Origin: Kushneria aurantia DSM 21353
Lineage (GTDB): Bacteria; Pseudomonadota; Gammaproteobacteria; Pseudomonadales; Halomonadaceae
Length of the DNA stretch: 64,000 nucleotides
Reading direction: 5' to 3'
Assembly: GCF_000382245.1 (NCBI RefSeq)
Contig: NZ_KB907875.1
Coordinates: 37,766 to 101,765, forward strand
The notes below the pieces were generated by a model. The model ran no database searches. It had not been told where the DNA came from and saw only the letters and a list, made by a program, of their open reading frames with translations. The position numbers and the translations under genes are program-made. Within the stretch, counting starts at the first letter, position 1. Each line of letters opens with the position of its first letter. Of the stretch, positions 37,590 to 44,990 are shown one piece after another.

Positions 37590-37862
37590 ATGAATCTGAT
37601 CTCATGGATATTCACCAGCATCGCGGTGGGAATGCTGGCCAATACCGTCATTCCACGACGGCTGAGCGTCGGCTATCTGGGCAGTGCCGGCATGGCCACC
37701 CTCGGGGGTGTCGTTTTCGGCTTCACCACCACCCTCCTGGGACTGGCCGCCGAGCTGCATTTCGATCTGCACAGCATGACGGCTGCGGCTATCGGCGCAC
37801 TGGGTGCGGTGGCGCTGCTGACCATCTGGATGGTGTTTCATCCGCAGCATCGCCTGCGCTGA
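37590..37862 (+). CDS. Small membrane protein related to the GlsB/YeaQ family
   Basis: 90 aa with three predicted helices. The pattern of small Gly/Ala-rich helices (ISWIFTSIAVGMLANTVIP, GYLGSAGMATLGGVVFGF, AAAIGALGAVALLTIWMVF) resembles YeaQ/YmgE-type transglycosylase-associated proteins, but it is more diverged than the next gene. ATG 37590 is preferred over a TTG 18 bp earlier. Probably a general-stress inner-membrane protein; no enzymatic motif is visible. It lies 141 bp before glsB on the same strand. Confidence 0.6.
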   Translation: MNLISWIFTSIAVGMLANTVIPRRLSVGYLGSAGMATLGGVVFGFTTTLLGLAAELHFDLHSMTAAAIGALGAVALLTIWMVFHPQHRLR

Positions 37863-38003
37863 ACCCACTGCACTCTGCTATTTTATCAATGCGCCCTGCT
37901 CGCCTTCCGCGGGCAGGGCGTTAATGATCGGGCGGGTGGTTAGCCACCGATCGCAAGCAAGGCCGATACGGCCGGCCAACACGACAGCTGGGAGCAGCCT
38001 TCA

Positions 38004-38252
38004 ATGGGCATTATCGCGTGGATCATCTTCGGTCTGATCGCTGGCGCCATCGCCAAACTGCTGATGCCGGGCAAGGACCCGGGCGGCTTCATTGTCACCA
38101 TCGTGCTGGGTATTCTGGGCGCGGTAGTCGGTGGCTGGATCGGTACCGCGCTGGGCTTTGGCAGCGTCAGCGGCTTCAACTTCGGCAGTTTCGTGATCGC
38201 CATTCTGGGTGCGCTGATTCTGCTGTTTGCCTACCGGATGATCAAAAGATAA
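38004..38252 (+). CDS. GlsB/YeaQ/YmgE-family stress-response membrane protein
   Basis: 82 aa. Three Gly-rich membrane helices: MGIIAWIIFGLIAGAIAKLL, GGFIVTIVLGILGAVVGGWI and FGSFVIAILGALILLFAYRM. The PGKDPGGF turn is the family signature. Members are general-stress or acid-stress induced in enterics; the molecular role is unclear. A decayed copy of its C-terminal part lies at 43715-43776 in the same orientation. Confidence 0.88.
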   Translation: MGIIAWIIFGLIAGAIAKLLMPGKDPGGFIVTIVLGILGAVVGGWIGTALGFGSVSGFNFGSFVIAILGALILLFAYRMIKR

Positions 38253-38268
38253 GACAGCACAGGGTCAC

Positions 38269-38300
38269 AGCCCGCCCCCTGATTGTGGGGCGGCGGGTTC
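38269..38300 (+). terminator. Imperfect hairpin after glsB
   Basis: CCCGCCCC / GGGGCGGCGGG followed by TTCTC. It has one bulge and a poor T-run, so it is a weak terminator candidate. Confidence 0.4.
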
Positions 38301-38328
38301 TCGCCGCCTGCCGATGAAACCCCTTCCT

Positions 38329-38364
38329 CGTCCCGGCATGTCCTGCCAACGTAAAAAGACGTCC
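38329..38364 (+). promoter_or_regulatory. Phased half-site array upstream of dioxygenase 1
   Basis: CGTCC (38329), TGTCC (38339), CGTAA (38350), CGTCC (38360): spacing 10-11-10 bp, 72-107 bp before the dioxygenase ATG. It has the same geometry as the stronger arrays at 44857-44892 and 49306-49341. The sequence match here is the weakest of the three. Confidence 0.4.
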
Positions 38365-38435
38365 TTTTGAATCAATAGTGCCCGGCACCGGTTTTCTATG
38401 GTGGCTGGAGTTTCCAGCCATTGAGAGTTCAACCG

Positions 38436-39671
38436 ATGTCCTCCAACGCAACGCCACTGCCCGCCACCCCGGATTTCGACAGCTGGCCGATCGAACACAC
38501 CATCACCGACGTTCATCATGCGTCGCGTACCCTGACACTCGTCTGGAGCGACGGCCGGCGCAGCCATTATCACAGCATCTGGCTACGCGAAAACGCCGCG
38601 GATGACAGTACGATCAACCCCGCCACCCGTGAGCGCATCCTCGATCTTTCACGCCTTTCGGAGTGGCCCGTGATCGACAGCGCTCACCTCGACGACGCCG
38701 GTGCGCTCAGCGTCACCTTTGCTCCCGAGCAGATCGAGCTGCGCTTTCACCCCGGCTGGCTGCGCGCCCACGACTACTCCCATGAACAGAGCAACGACAC
38801 TCCCTTTGCCAGCGCGGTGCCCTGGCGCGGTGCCGATCACGGTGAACCGTTCAGCCTTGACGCCAGCGGCTGGCTGGAGCGCGAAAGCGATCCGCAGGAG
38901 GTCGATCCACTGCTCGAAGAGGCCCTCGGTGCGGTGATGCGCGACGGTATCGTGCGGCTGCGCGGGCTGCCAACCCGCGAGCAGAGCCTTGACACCATCG
39001 CACACCGCATCGGCATACCGCGCCCGACCAACTTCGGTGCCCTGTTCGACGTGCGCTCCAAACCCGACCCGGACTCCAACGCCTATACGGCCATCGCCCT
39101 GCCGCCCCATGTTGACCTGCCGACACGCGAATATCAGCCCGGCCTGCAGCTTTTGCACTGCCTGAAAAACGACACCAGCGGCGGCAGCGCGGTGATGCTG
39201 GACGGCTTCGCCGTCGCCGAAAGAATGCGCCAGGACTATCCCACCCAGTTCGAAACACTCACCCGGGTGAAGTGGTGCTTCGCCAATACCGCGCGCAGCA
39301 GCGATTACGTCTGGCACGCCCCGCTGATCGCCCTCGACGACGCCGGCAACTGCAGCGAAATCCGCACCGCCGACTTTCTCAGAGGCCCGCTGATGGTGCC
39401 CTTTGACGAGGTGGAGGCGGCCTATGCGGCGCTGATGGTGTTTCAACGTCTGCTCGGCGAGCCCGAATTCGCCATGCGCTTCAACTACCTGCCCGGCGAC
39501 CTGGTCATCTTTGACAACCGCCGACTGCTGCACGGCCGCGACGCCTTCGACCCCGGTCAGGAGGGGGGCAGCCGCTGGCTCAGGGGCTGCTACCTGGAGC
39601 GCGACGAAGTGCGCTCGCGGCTGCGCATGCTGGCACGCGCCCGGCGGCGCGCGCGGGTCGAAGCCGAATAA
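38436..39671 (+). CDS. Gamma-butyrobetaine dioxygenase-type Fe(II)/2-oxoglutarate enzyme
   Basis: 411 aa TauD-fold hydroxylase with an N-terminal BBOX1-like domain. Iron ligands: His225 and Asp227 in LPPHVDLPTREY and the distal His366 in FDNRRLLHGRDAF; a 2OG-binding Arg follows in GGSRWLRGC. The N-terminal domain (HSIWLRENAADDSTINPATR) lacks the Cys residues that bind zinc in human BBOX1. The expected reaction is gamma-butyrobetaine to L-carnitine, feeding the cdh operon. ATG 38436 is preferred over TTG 38421. It is followed by a convergent AraC-type regulator. The exact substrate is inferred. Confidence 0.8.
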   Translation: MSSNATPLPATPDFDSWPIEHTITDVHHASRTLTLVWSDGRRSHYHSIWLRENAADDSTINPATRERILDLSRLSEWPVIDSAHLDDAGALSVTFAPEQIELRFHPGWLRAHDYSHEQSNDTPFASAVPWRGADHGEPFSLDASGWLERESDPQEVDPLLEEALGAVMRDGIVRLRGLPTREQSLDTIAHRIGIPRPTNFGALFDVRSKPDPDSNAYTAIALPPHVDLPTREYQPGLQLLHCLKNDTSGGSAVMLDGFAVAERMRQDYPTQFETLTRVKWCFANTARSSDYVWHAPLIALDDAGNCSEIRTADFLRGPLMVPFDEVEAAYAALMVFQRLLGEPEFAMRFNYLPGDLVIFDNRRLLHGRDAFDPGQEGGSRWLRGCYLERDEVRSRLRMLARARRRARVEAE

Positions 39672-39709
39672 CCCGACGAGCGTGGCAATGCAGCAGGCTG
39701 GATGCGGTT

Positions 39710-40711
39710 TCAGGTGTCGCTGCGCGACCTGCCCGCCGTAACGCTGGGCGGCTCACCGAAGCGCTGACGGTAGGCGCGGCTGAAATGGGCGACATGCTCG
39801 AAACCGGTCGCCAGCGCCGCCTGGGTCACGCTGATGCGGCTGTCGATCAGGATGCGCCGTGCGCGATCAAGGCGCAGTACCAGATAGCACTGACGCGGCG
39901 CCATATGCAGATACTGATCATAGAGGCGCGCCAGCTGACGTGGCGAGCGCCCTACCCGCTGGCCCAGCTCGGCGATGCTCAGGGGGCTGGCGGTGGTCGC
40001 TTCCATGATTGCCAACGCTTTCGCCAGAGGCGTCGGCATGCGCTCCAGCGTATAGCCTTCCCCCACCAGCGCCTGGCCGGGGCTCTCCTCCGAGGTCTGG
40101 CGCTGGTGCAACAGCTGACGCGCGATGGCATCGGCCAGCGCCTGGCCCCAGCCCTGCTCGATCCAGCTCAGCATCATGTCGATGCCGGCCGCACCCCCCG
40201 CGCCGGTGAGCCGCTTGCCATCGATGATATAGCGCGCCGCACCGGCGTTGAGGTGGGCAAAATCCTCCAGAAAGGCCGGCAGGCTCTCCCAGTGCACCGC
40301 TACCCGATACCCCTCCAGTACGCCGGCGCGGGCCAGGATGAAGGGCGCCGTATCCAGTGCGGCGATCGGCATGTTACGCCCCGCGGTGCGTCGCAGCAGG
40401 GCGTGATGACGGGCCGAAACCGCGGCTTCGGCCTCGAAGGAGGCGACCACCACCAGCATGTCACCGCGCGGCACGTCGTCGAAGGCAGCGTCGGCATCGA
40501 TTCCCACCCCGTTGCTGGCCACCACCGGCTCACCGTCGCTGGAGAGCAGCCGCCAGGCAAAGAGCGGCCGTCCCAGCCGATTGGCAACGCGCAGCGGCTC
40601 CAGCAGGCAGAACAGCGTCAGCATCGAGAACTTCGGCAATAGCCAGACATCGAGCGTAATGGCCGCCTCGCGAGGCGACAGCAGCGGGGGCAGATCGGTT
40701 TTGGTCAGCAT
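39710..40711 (-). CDS. GlxA-type AraC-family regulator 1
   Basis: 333 aa. The N-terminal DJ-1/PfpI-like ligand domain (about 20-205, LDVWLLPKFSMLTLFCLLEP) is followed by a C-terminal AraC DNA-binding domain with two helix-turn-helices (SIAELGQRVGRSPRQLARLY and ISVTQAALATGFEHVAHFSR). This is the architecture of GbdR and CdhR, activators of glycine-betaine and carnitine catabolism in Pseudomonas. It is divergent from the TmpA-like gene with a 151 bp shared promoter region that holds a TGACGTCA palindrome (40739-40746). Ligand unknown. Confidence 0.85.
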   Translation of the reverse strand: MLTKTDLPPLLSPREAAITLDVWLLPKFSMLTLFCLLEPLRVANRLGRPLFAWRLLSSDGEPVVASNGVGIDADAAFDDVPRGDMLVVVASFEAEAAVSARHHALLRRTAGRNMPIAALDTAPFILARAGVLEGYRVAVHWESLPAFLEDFAHLNAGAARYIIDGKRLTGAGGAAGIDMMLSWIEQGWGQALADAIARQLLHQRQTSEESPGQALVGEGYTLERMPTPLAKALAIMEATTASPLSIAELGQRVGRSPRQLARLYDQYLHMAPRQCYLVLRLDRARRILIDSRISVTQAALATGFEHVAHFSRAYRQRFGEPPSVTAGRSRSDT

Positions 40712-40862
40712 GGCGCTCCGGTAATCACTTCAGATCGATGACGTCAATCATCAAAAAAACGACCGATAAATTCAAATCGGCGGTGAGCATCAGTGTGAAG
40801 CTGGCGGCAGATTCCCCCTGATCGCTTCACCGCGGGACATTACCGACAGCGAGGAGAGCAGC
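40712..40862. promoter_or_regulatory. Divergent promoter region with TGACGTCA palindrome
   Basis: Between GlxA-type regulator 1 and the TmpA-like gene. It contains TGACGTCA at 40739-40746 and a GGTCG 21 bp from its minus-strand CGTCA, two of the four positions of the 10-11-10 array. A partial site is inferred. Confidence 0.35.
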
Positions 40863-42008
40863 ATGGATACGGCACGCACGACAGCAGTGCAGATAGCGTC
40901 ACTCGACGACGGACGACGGCTGCAACTGGGCGAAGGCAAACGGCAGCAGATATTTTCCGCCCTGTGGCTGCGTGAAAACGCGCCCGACAGCGAGACCCTC
41001 GACCCCACCACCGGACAGCGTCTGATCGAAGCCGCTGAGTTACCGCTCGATCTGCGCATCGAACGGCTCAGCATCAACAACCGCACCCTGCAGCTGGCCT
41101 TCAGCGACCGGCACACCACCGAAATGCCGATTGCCGACCTGCTGGCGACGCCACGCGCCGCGCACCGCGAACAGCAGCGCTGGAGCGGCGATCTGCAGCC
41201 GCCGGCGGCGACCGCCTTCGACGCCGCCGTCGATGACGACCGGTCGCTGAGCACCCTGCTCGAACAGCTCAGCGTCTACGGCTTCGCCCGGGTCAGCGGC
41301 GTGCCCGTCGAGGAGGACGGCATGCAGCCGCTGCTCGACCGGATCGGCCCGATTCGCCGCACCAACTGGGGCGGCATCGCCGACGTCAAATCGACCGCCA
41401 ACGCCTACGATCTGACCATGACCCGGCGCGGACTGGAGCCCCATACCGACAACCCCTACCGCGAACCGATCCCCGGCTACATCTGGCTGCACTGCCTGCG
41501 CAACGCCGCCGCAGGCGGCGACAGTACCCTGGTGGACGGCTTTCGCGCCGCCGAGCTGTTACGCGAACGCTACCCCGAAGCGTACCGCTGCCTGACCCGC
41601 ACGCCAGTGCGCTTTCGTTATCGCGACGCCAGCAGCTGGCTCGAAAACGAGGGCTTTTTGATCGAGGAGAATGCCCATGGCCAGGTCTGGCGCGTGCGCT
41701 ACAACAATCGCACCGAGCACCTGCCGGCGCTGGAGCCGGAGGTGCTGGAGCGCTATTACGCCGCCCGCCAGCGTTTTCACGCCCTGATCACCTCTACTGA
41801 ACTCACCCTGCATCTGCGCCTCGAGCCGGGTGAGCTGCTGATCATGGACAACTACCGACTGCTGCACGGTCGCACGGCCTTCATTCTGGAAGGTGGCGAA
41901 CGCCATCTGCGTCAGGGCTATGTCGACCGCGACACCACCCTGAGCCGCTACCATCTACTCAAGCAGGCGCAATCGACAGCAGCGGCCGTCACGGGAGCGA
42001 TATCATGA
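40863..42008 (+). CDS. TmpA-like Fe(II)/2-oxoglutarate dioxygenase
   Basis: 381 aa, same fold as the enzyme at 38436 but a different subgroup. Iron ligands: His194 and Asp196 in GLEPHTDNPYRE and His335 in MDNYRLLHGRTAF; Arg near 350 for 2OG. The N-terminal domain has LWLRENAPDSETLDPTTGQR, without zinc Cys. Its stop overlaps the start of an HD-domain protein (ATGA). That pairing of a BBOX-like dioxygenase with an HD metalloprotein is the arrangement of TmpA/TmpB, which turn 2-(trimethylammonio)ethylphosphonate into glycine betaine and phosphate. Substrate assignment is inference; gamma-butyrobetaine is the alternative. Confidence 0.75.
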   Translation: MDTARTTAVQIASLDDGRRLQLGEGKRQQIFSALWLRENAPDSETLDPTTGQRLIEAAELPLDLRIERLSINNRTLQLAFSDRHTTEMPIADLLATPRAAHREQQRWSGDLQPPAATAFDAAVDDDRSLSTLLEQLSVYGFARVSGVPVEEDGMQPLLDRIGPIRRTNWGGIADVKSTANAYDLTMTRRGLEPHTDNPYREPIPGYIWLHCLRNAAAGGDSTLVDGFRAAELLRERYPEAYRCLTRTPVRFRYRDASSWLENEGFLIEENAHGQVWRVRYNNRTEHLPALEPEVLERYYAARQRFHALITSTELTLHLRLEPGELLIMDNYRLLHGRTAFILEGGERHLRQGYVDRDTTLSRYHLLKQAQSTAAAVTGAIS

Positions 42009-42577
42009 AACAGGCCACCTTCACCCGTTTCGATCACAGCAGCGCGCAGGACTGGTCCATCATTGACCACCACTTCAAACAGTACCGCAGCGGTGCGGCG
42101 GATCGCGTGCTGATGCACCTGTTGCGCCTCAAGGGCGACAACCACGGCTACCCGGTCGACCGCTATACCCACTGCCTGCAAACCGCGACGCGGGCACTGC
42201 GTGACGGCGCCGACGAAGAGACGGTAGTCTGTGCACTGCTGCACGACATCGGTGACGATCTCGCCCCCGACAACCATGCCGAGATCGCCGCCGGTATTCT
42301 CGAGCCCTTCGTCGACCCACTCAATGTGTGGATGGTGCGCCATCACGAACTCTTTCAGGGCTATCACTACCGCCACTTCTACGGCCAGGATCCCCACGCT
42401 CGCGAGGCCTATCGCGAGCATCCGGCCTATGCACGCACAGTACGCTTCTGCGACGAATGGGATCAGTGCGCCTTCGACCCCGATTACGACACCCTGTCAC
42501 TGGAATATTTTCGCCCCATGGTAGAAAGAGTATTGTCACGCCCGCCCTTCGACAACGAACCACAGCACAACGCCTGA
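42005..42577 (+). CDS. TmpB/PhnZ-like HD-domain protein (candidate diiron oxygenase)
   Basis: 190 aa, the same length as PhnZ. The six-ligand set of mixed-valent diiron HD oxygenases can be placed: His56 (DRYTHCLQTATRA), His80-Asp81 (ALLHDIGDDL), His91 (PDNHAEIAAG), His113 or 114 (VRHHELFQGY) and Asp150 or 153 (FCDEWDQC). The PhnZ gating residues Tyr24/Glu27 are not conserved at the aligned positions (Asn46, Tyr49 here). A related but distinct substrate, or plain phosphohydrolase activity, therefore remains possible. Coupled to the dioxygenase; a binding-protein gene follows 102 bp later. Confidence 0.7.
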   Translation: MKQATFTRFDHSSAQDWSIIDHHFKQYRSGAADRVLMHLLRLKGDNHGYPVDRYTHCLQTATRALRDGADEETVVCALLHDIGDDLAPDNHAEIAAGILEPFVDPLNVWMVRHHELFQGYHYRHFYGQDPHAREAYREHPAYARTVRFCDEWDQCAFDPDYDTLSLEYFRPMVERVLSRPPFDNEPQHNA

Positions 42578-42678
42578 AGCCGTTGCGAGCAGGGTATCCA
42601 TCCCCACGCAAGCAGAAGAAAGGAAGACGCGAACGACCATTCTGCGAAAACGAAAACCGACAAAGCAAAGGAGAAAGA

Positions 42679-43626
42679 ATGAAGTTCAATAAACTCATCT
42701 ACCCACTGGCAATGAGCATCATGAGCGCCGCACTGCCACTGTCGGCAGCGGCCTCCGATCAGGCCGACGAGGTGCGTTTTATCGTGCCGCCCTGGCCCGG
42801 CGTCACGGTCAAGACCGAGATCGTCTCGCAGCTGCTGAAACCGCTCGGTTACGCCAGCGAACGGCTGGATATGAGCAGCACTGTCGGCTATCGCGCCCTC
42901 GGCACCGGCGACGCCGACGCCTTTCTCGGCGGCTGGCTGCCGGCCCAGCAGGAGAGCTATGACGCTGCCATGGCGGACAATCAGATCGTCGATCTGGGCA
43001 ACAACGTCGACGGCGCGAGAATGGGCTTCGCGGTACCCGGCTACGTTTACGACGCCGGCGTGACCAGCGCCACACAGATTGACGACCCGGAAAACCGCGA
43101 GCGTTTCGGCGCCAACTTCTACGCCATCGAGAGCGGCTCCACGACCAGCGACTTCATTCGCAATGCGATCGCCAACGACACCTACGGACTGGGCGACTGG
43201 AATCTGATCGAATCCTCGACGCCCGGCATGCTGTCGGCGGTCGACGCCGCCTGGAACCGCGAGGAGTGGGTGGTGTTCTACGGCTGGACGCCGCACTGGA
43301 TGGCGTTGAAATACGACATGCATATCCTCGCCGATCCCGAAGAGGTCTACGGCCCCAACCAGGGGCGCAGCGACGTGCGCACCATCCTCGCGCGCACCTT
43401 CAGCGACGCCAATCCCAACCTGACCCACTTCCTCGACCAGGTCACCTTCAGCGCCGACGAACAGAGCGCCTTCATTCGCGACTACGGCCTCAAGGAGCAG
43501 GCGGTCGAGGTCGTCGCCCACAACTGGATCGAGGCCAATCCCGAACGGGTCGCCGAATTTCTGCAGGGCGTCGAGACCCGCGACGGCCAGCCCGGCCTGC
43601 CGGCCGTCGAGGAAGCGTTGCAATGA
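42679..43626 (+). CDS. Quaternary-amine substrate-binding protein 1 (OpuAC family)
   Basis: 315 aa periplasmic binding protein. A signal peptide (MKFNKLIYPLAMSIMSAALP...AAA) precedes VRFIVPPWPGVTVKTEIVSQ, the signature of choline/carnitine/betaine-binding proteins such as CbcX, CaiX and BetX. TrpTrp-type aromatic cage residues are plausible in GGWLPAQQ and GWTPHWMALKYDM. Ribosome-binding site AAGGAG. No permease or ATPase is adjacent, so it should feed a core transporter elsewhere. Third gene after the TmpA/TmpB-like pair, which suggests its ligand is their substrate. Confidence 0.85.
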   Translation: MKFNKLIYPLAMSIMSAALPLSAAASDQADEVRFIVPPWPGVTVKTEIVSQLLKPLGYASERLDMSSTVGYRALGTGDADAFLGGWLPAQQESYDAAMADNQIVDLGNNVDGARMGFAVPGYVYDAGVTSATQIDDPENRERFGANFYAIESGSTTSDFIRNAIANDTYGLGDWNLIESSTPGMLSAVDAAWNREEWVVFYGWTPHWMALKYDMHILADPEEVYGPNQGRSDVRTILARTFSDANPNLTHFLDQVTFSADEQSAFIRDYGLKEQAVEVVAHNWIEANPERVAEFLQGVETRDGQPGLPAVEEALQ

Positions 43627-43709
43627 CAGCGGAGAGCGATAGCCACAGAGCCGCCGGCGAAGCCGAACTGCGCATGCTGCGCCGCATCGCGGCGGATTTC
43701 GAGCAGTAA
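43623..43709 (+). CDS. Possible 28-codon leader or remnant frame
   Basis: ATG overlaps the binding-protein stop (ATGA) and gives MTAESDSHRAAGEAEL... to a TAA at 43709. No family recognised and no independent ribosome-binding site. It abuts the glsB remnant and may be junk left by the same rearrangement. Confidence 0.25.
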   Translation: MTAESDSHRAAGEAELRMLRRIAADFEQ

Positions 43710-43714
43710 CGCGC

Positions 43715-43776
43715 ATCCGCGGCTTCCACTTCGGCAGCTTCACGACCGCCATGCCGGGCGCGCTCACCCTGCTGGT
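43715..43776 (+). pseudogene. Remnant of a GlsB-family gene
   Basis: 43721-43774 translates to GFHFGSFTTAMPGALTLL, matching GFNFGSFVIAILGALILL of the intact gene. By my count about 43 of 54 bases agree with 38172-38225. No start codon or first two helices remain. A hairpin (ACCGTCCC / GGGGCGGT, 43797-43820) follows at the distance where the intact gene has its own hairpin. Confidence 0.65.
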
Positions 43777-43835
43777 GATCAGAGAACCCGCCGATACGAC
43801 CGTCCCCTCTGCGGGGCGGTTTACAGGACACCATC

Positions 43836-44825
43836 ATGCCCATCCCTGATCCGGCAGAGCGACATATTACCTTCCTGCTCATCGAACGCTTCTCGATGAT
43901 GGCTTTTTTCTCCGCCGTCGAACCCCTGCGTATCGCCAATCGTATCGCCGCTGCTTCCCTCTATGGGTGGACGCTTGCCAGCATCGACGGCACGCCGGTG
44001 ACCGCCTCGAACCAGATGCGCCTGATGGTGGATGCTGCGGCCGGTAGCGGCGAGACACCGACAGCGCTGGCGCTTTGTGCCGGCTTCGCGCCATTGCCGA
44101 CGCTCCCGCATCGCCTGGTACGCTGGCTGTATCGGCTCGACCGTGCCGGTTGCCGGCTGGGCGGTATCGATACCGGCGCTTTCCTGCTTGCCGAAGCCGG
44201 GCTGATCAGCGCCGATGATCACGTCACCCTGCACTGGGAAAGCCTGCCCGCCTTCCGCGAGCGCTGGCCGCACCTGCAGGCTGGTGAAGCGCTCTACGAA
44301 CTGGGCGAACGGCGCTTTTTCTGTGCCGGTGGCGCAGCAGCCATGGACATGAGCCTGGCCGCTATTGCCCGCCATCATGGCGAAGCGCTTGCTCACGCAG
44401 TAGCGGAGCAGTTGATTCACGACCGACTGCGCAGTCAGGACGATCAGCAGCGCCTGTCGATTGCACGACGTCTCAACCTGCACGACCGCCCCCTGGTCGA
44501 CACAATCGCTCTGATGGAGCGTCACATCGAACAGCCCCTGCCACTGGACACACTGGCGCAGCGGGCCAGCATTTCACGGCGCCAGCAGCAACGCCTGTTT
44601 GCCGAGCGGCTGAATAGCACGCCGGGCGCCTGGTATCTGGCGCTGCGGCTGGCCCACGCACGCGGCCTGCTCGCGGAGGGCACCATGAACATCACCGATA
44701 TTGCACTGGCCTGTGGCTTCACCTCGACGGCGGCCTTTTCACACGCTTTTCGGCGTCAACACGACATATCGCCCAGGGACTTTCGGCGCCAACAACACCC
44801 GGACACGTCAAAAGCCCCTCGATAA
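43836..44825 (+). CDS. GlxA-type AraC-family regulator 2
   Basis: 329 aa paralogue of the regulator at 39710. DJ-1/PfpI-like domain (FLLIERFSMMAFFSAVEPLR, about 12-31; pseudo-catalytic region GGIDTGAFLLAEAGL) and AraC domain (LDTLAQRASISRRQQQRLFA; NITDIALACGFTSTAAFSHA). It sits between the two binding-protein genes and just upstream of the phased half-site array at 44857-44892. It is therefore a candidate activator of binding protein 2 and the cdh operon. Ligand unknown; carnitine, its dehydro product or betaine are guesses from GbdR/CdhR. Confidence 0.85.
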   Translation: MPIPDPAERHITFLLIERFSMMAFFSAVEPLRIANRIAAASLYGWTLASIDGTPVTASNQMRLMVDAAAGSGETPTALALCAGFAPLPTLPHRLVRWLYRLDRAGCRLGGIDTGAFLLAEAGLISADDHVTLHWESLPAFRERWPHLQAGEALYELGERRFFCAGGAAAMDMSLAAIARHHGEALAHAVAEQLIHDRLRSQDDQQRLSIARRLNLHDRPLVDTIALMERHIEQPLPLDTLAQRASISRRQQQRLFAERLNSTPGAWYLALRLAHARGLLAEGTMNITDIALACGFTSTAAFSHAFRRQHDISPRDFRRQQHPDTSKAPR

Positions 44826-44856
44826 CACCGCGCCGCATCAATCTACATGGCCAATA

Positions 44857-44892
44857 CGTCATCTGGCGTCAATTGCACGTCGCCCTGCGTCA
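44857..44892 (+). promoter_or_regulatory. Phased half-site array upstream of binding protein 2
   Basis: CGTCA (44857), CGTCA (44867), CGTCG (44878), CGTCA (44888): four half-sites spaced 10-11-10 bp, about 100 bp before the ATG. This fits two AraC-family monomers, each inserting two helix-turn-helices on one DNA face. Confidence 0.6.
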
Positions 44893-44933
44893 GGCCCTCT
44901 CTCGGCAAAGCGCTAGCCTGAATACCCTCAACC

Positions 44934-44954
44934 CTTGCAACCCATCGGTGCAAG
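44934..44954. promoter_or_regulatory. Inverted repeat CTTGCA-N9-TGCAAG
   Basis: Perfect 6-bp arms, 36 bp before the start of binding protein 2. It could be a second operator or a leader hairpin. Confidence 0.35.
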
Positions 44955-44990
44955 CCAACAACACCCAACATCAATGAGGGAACCCCTGAC

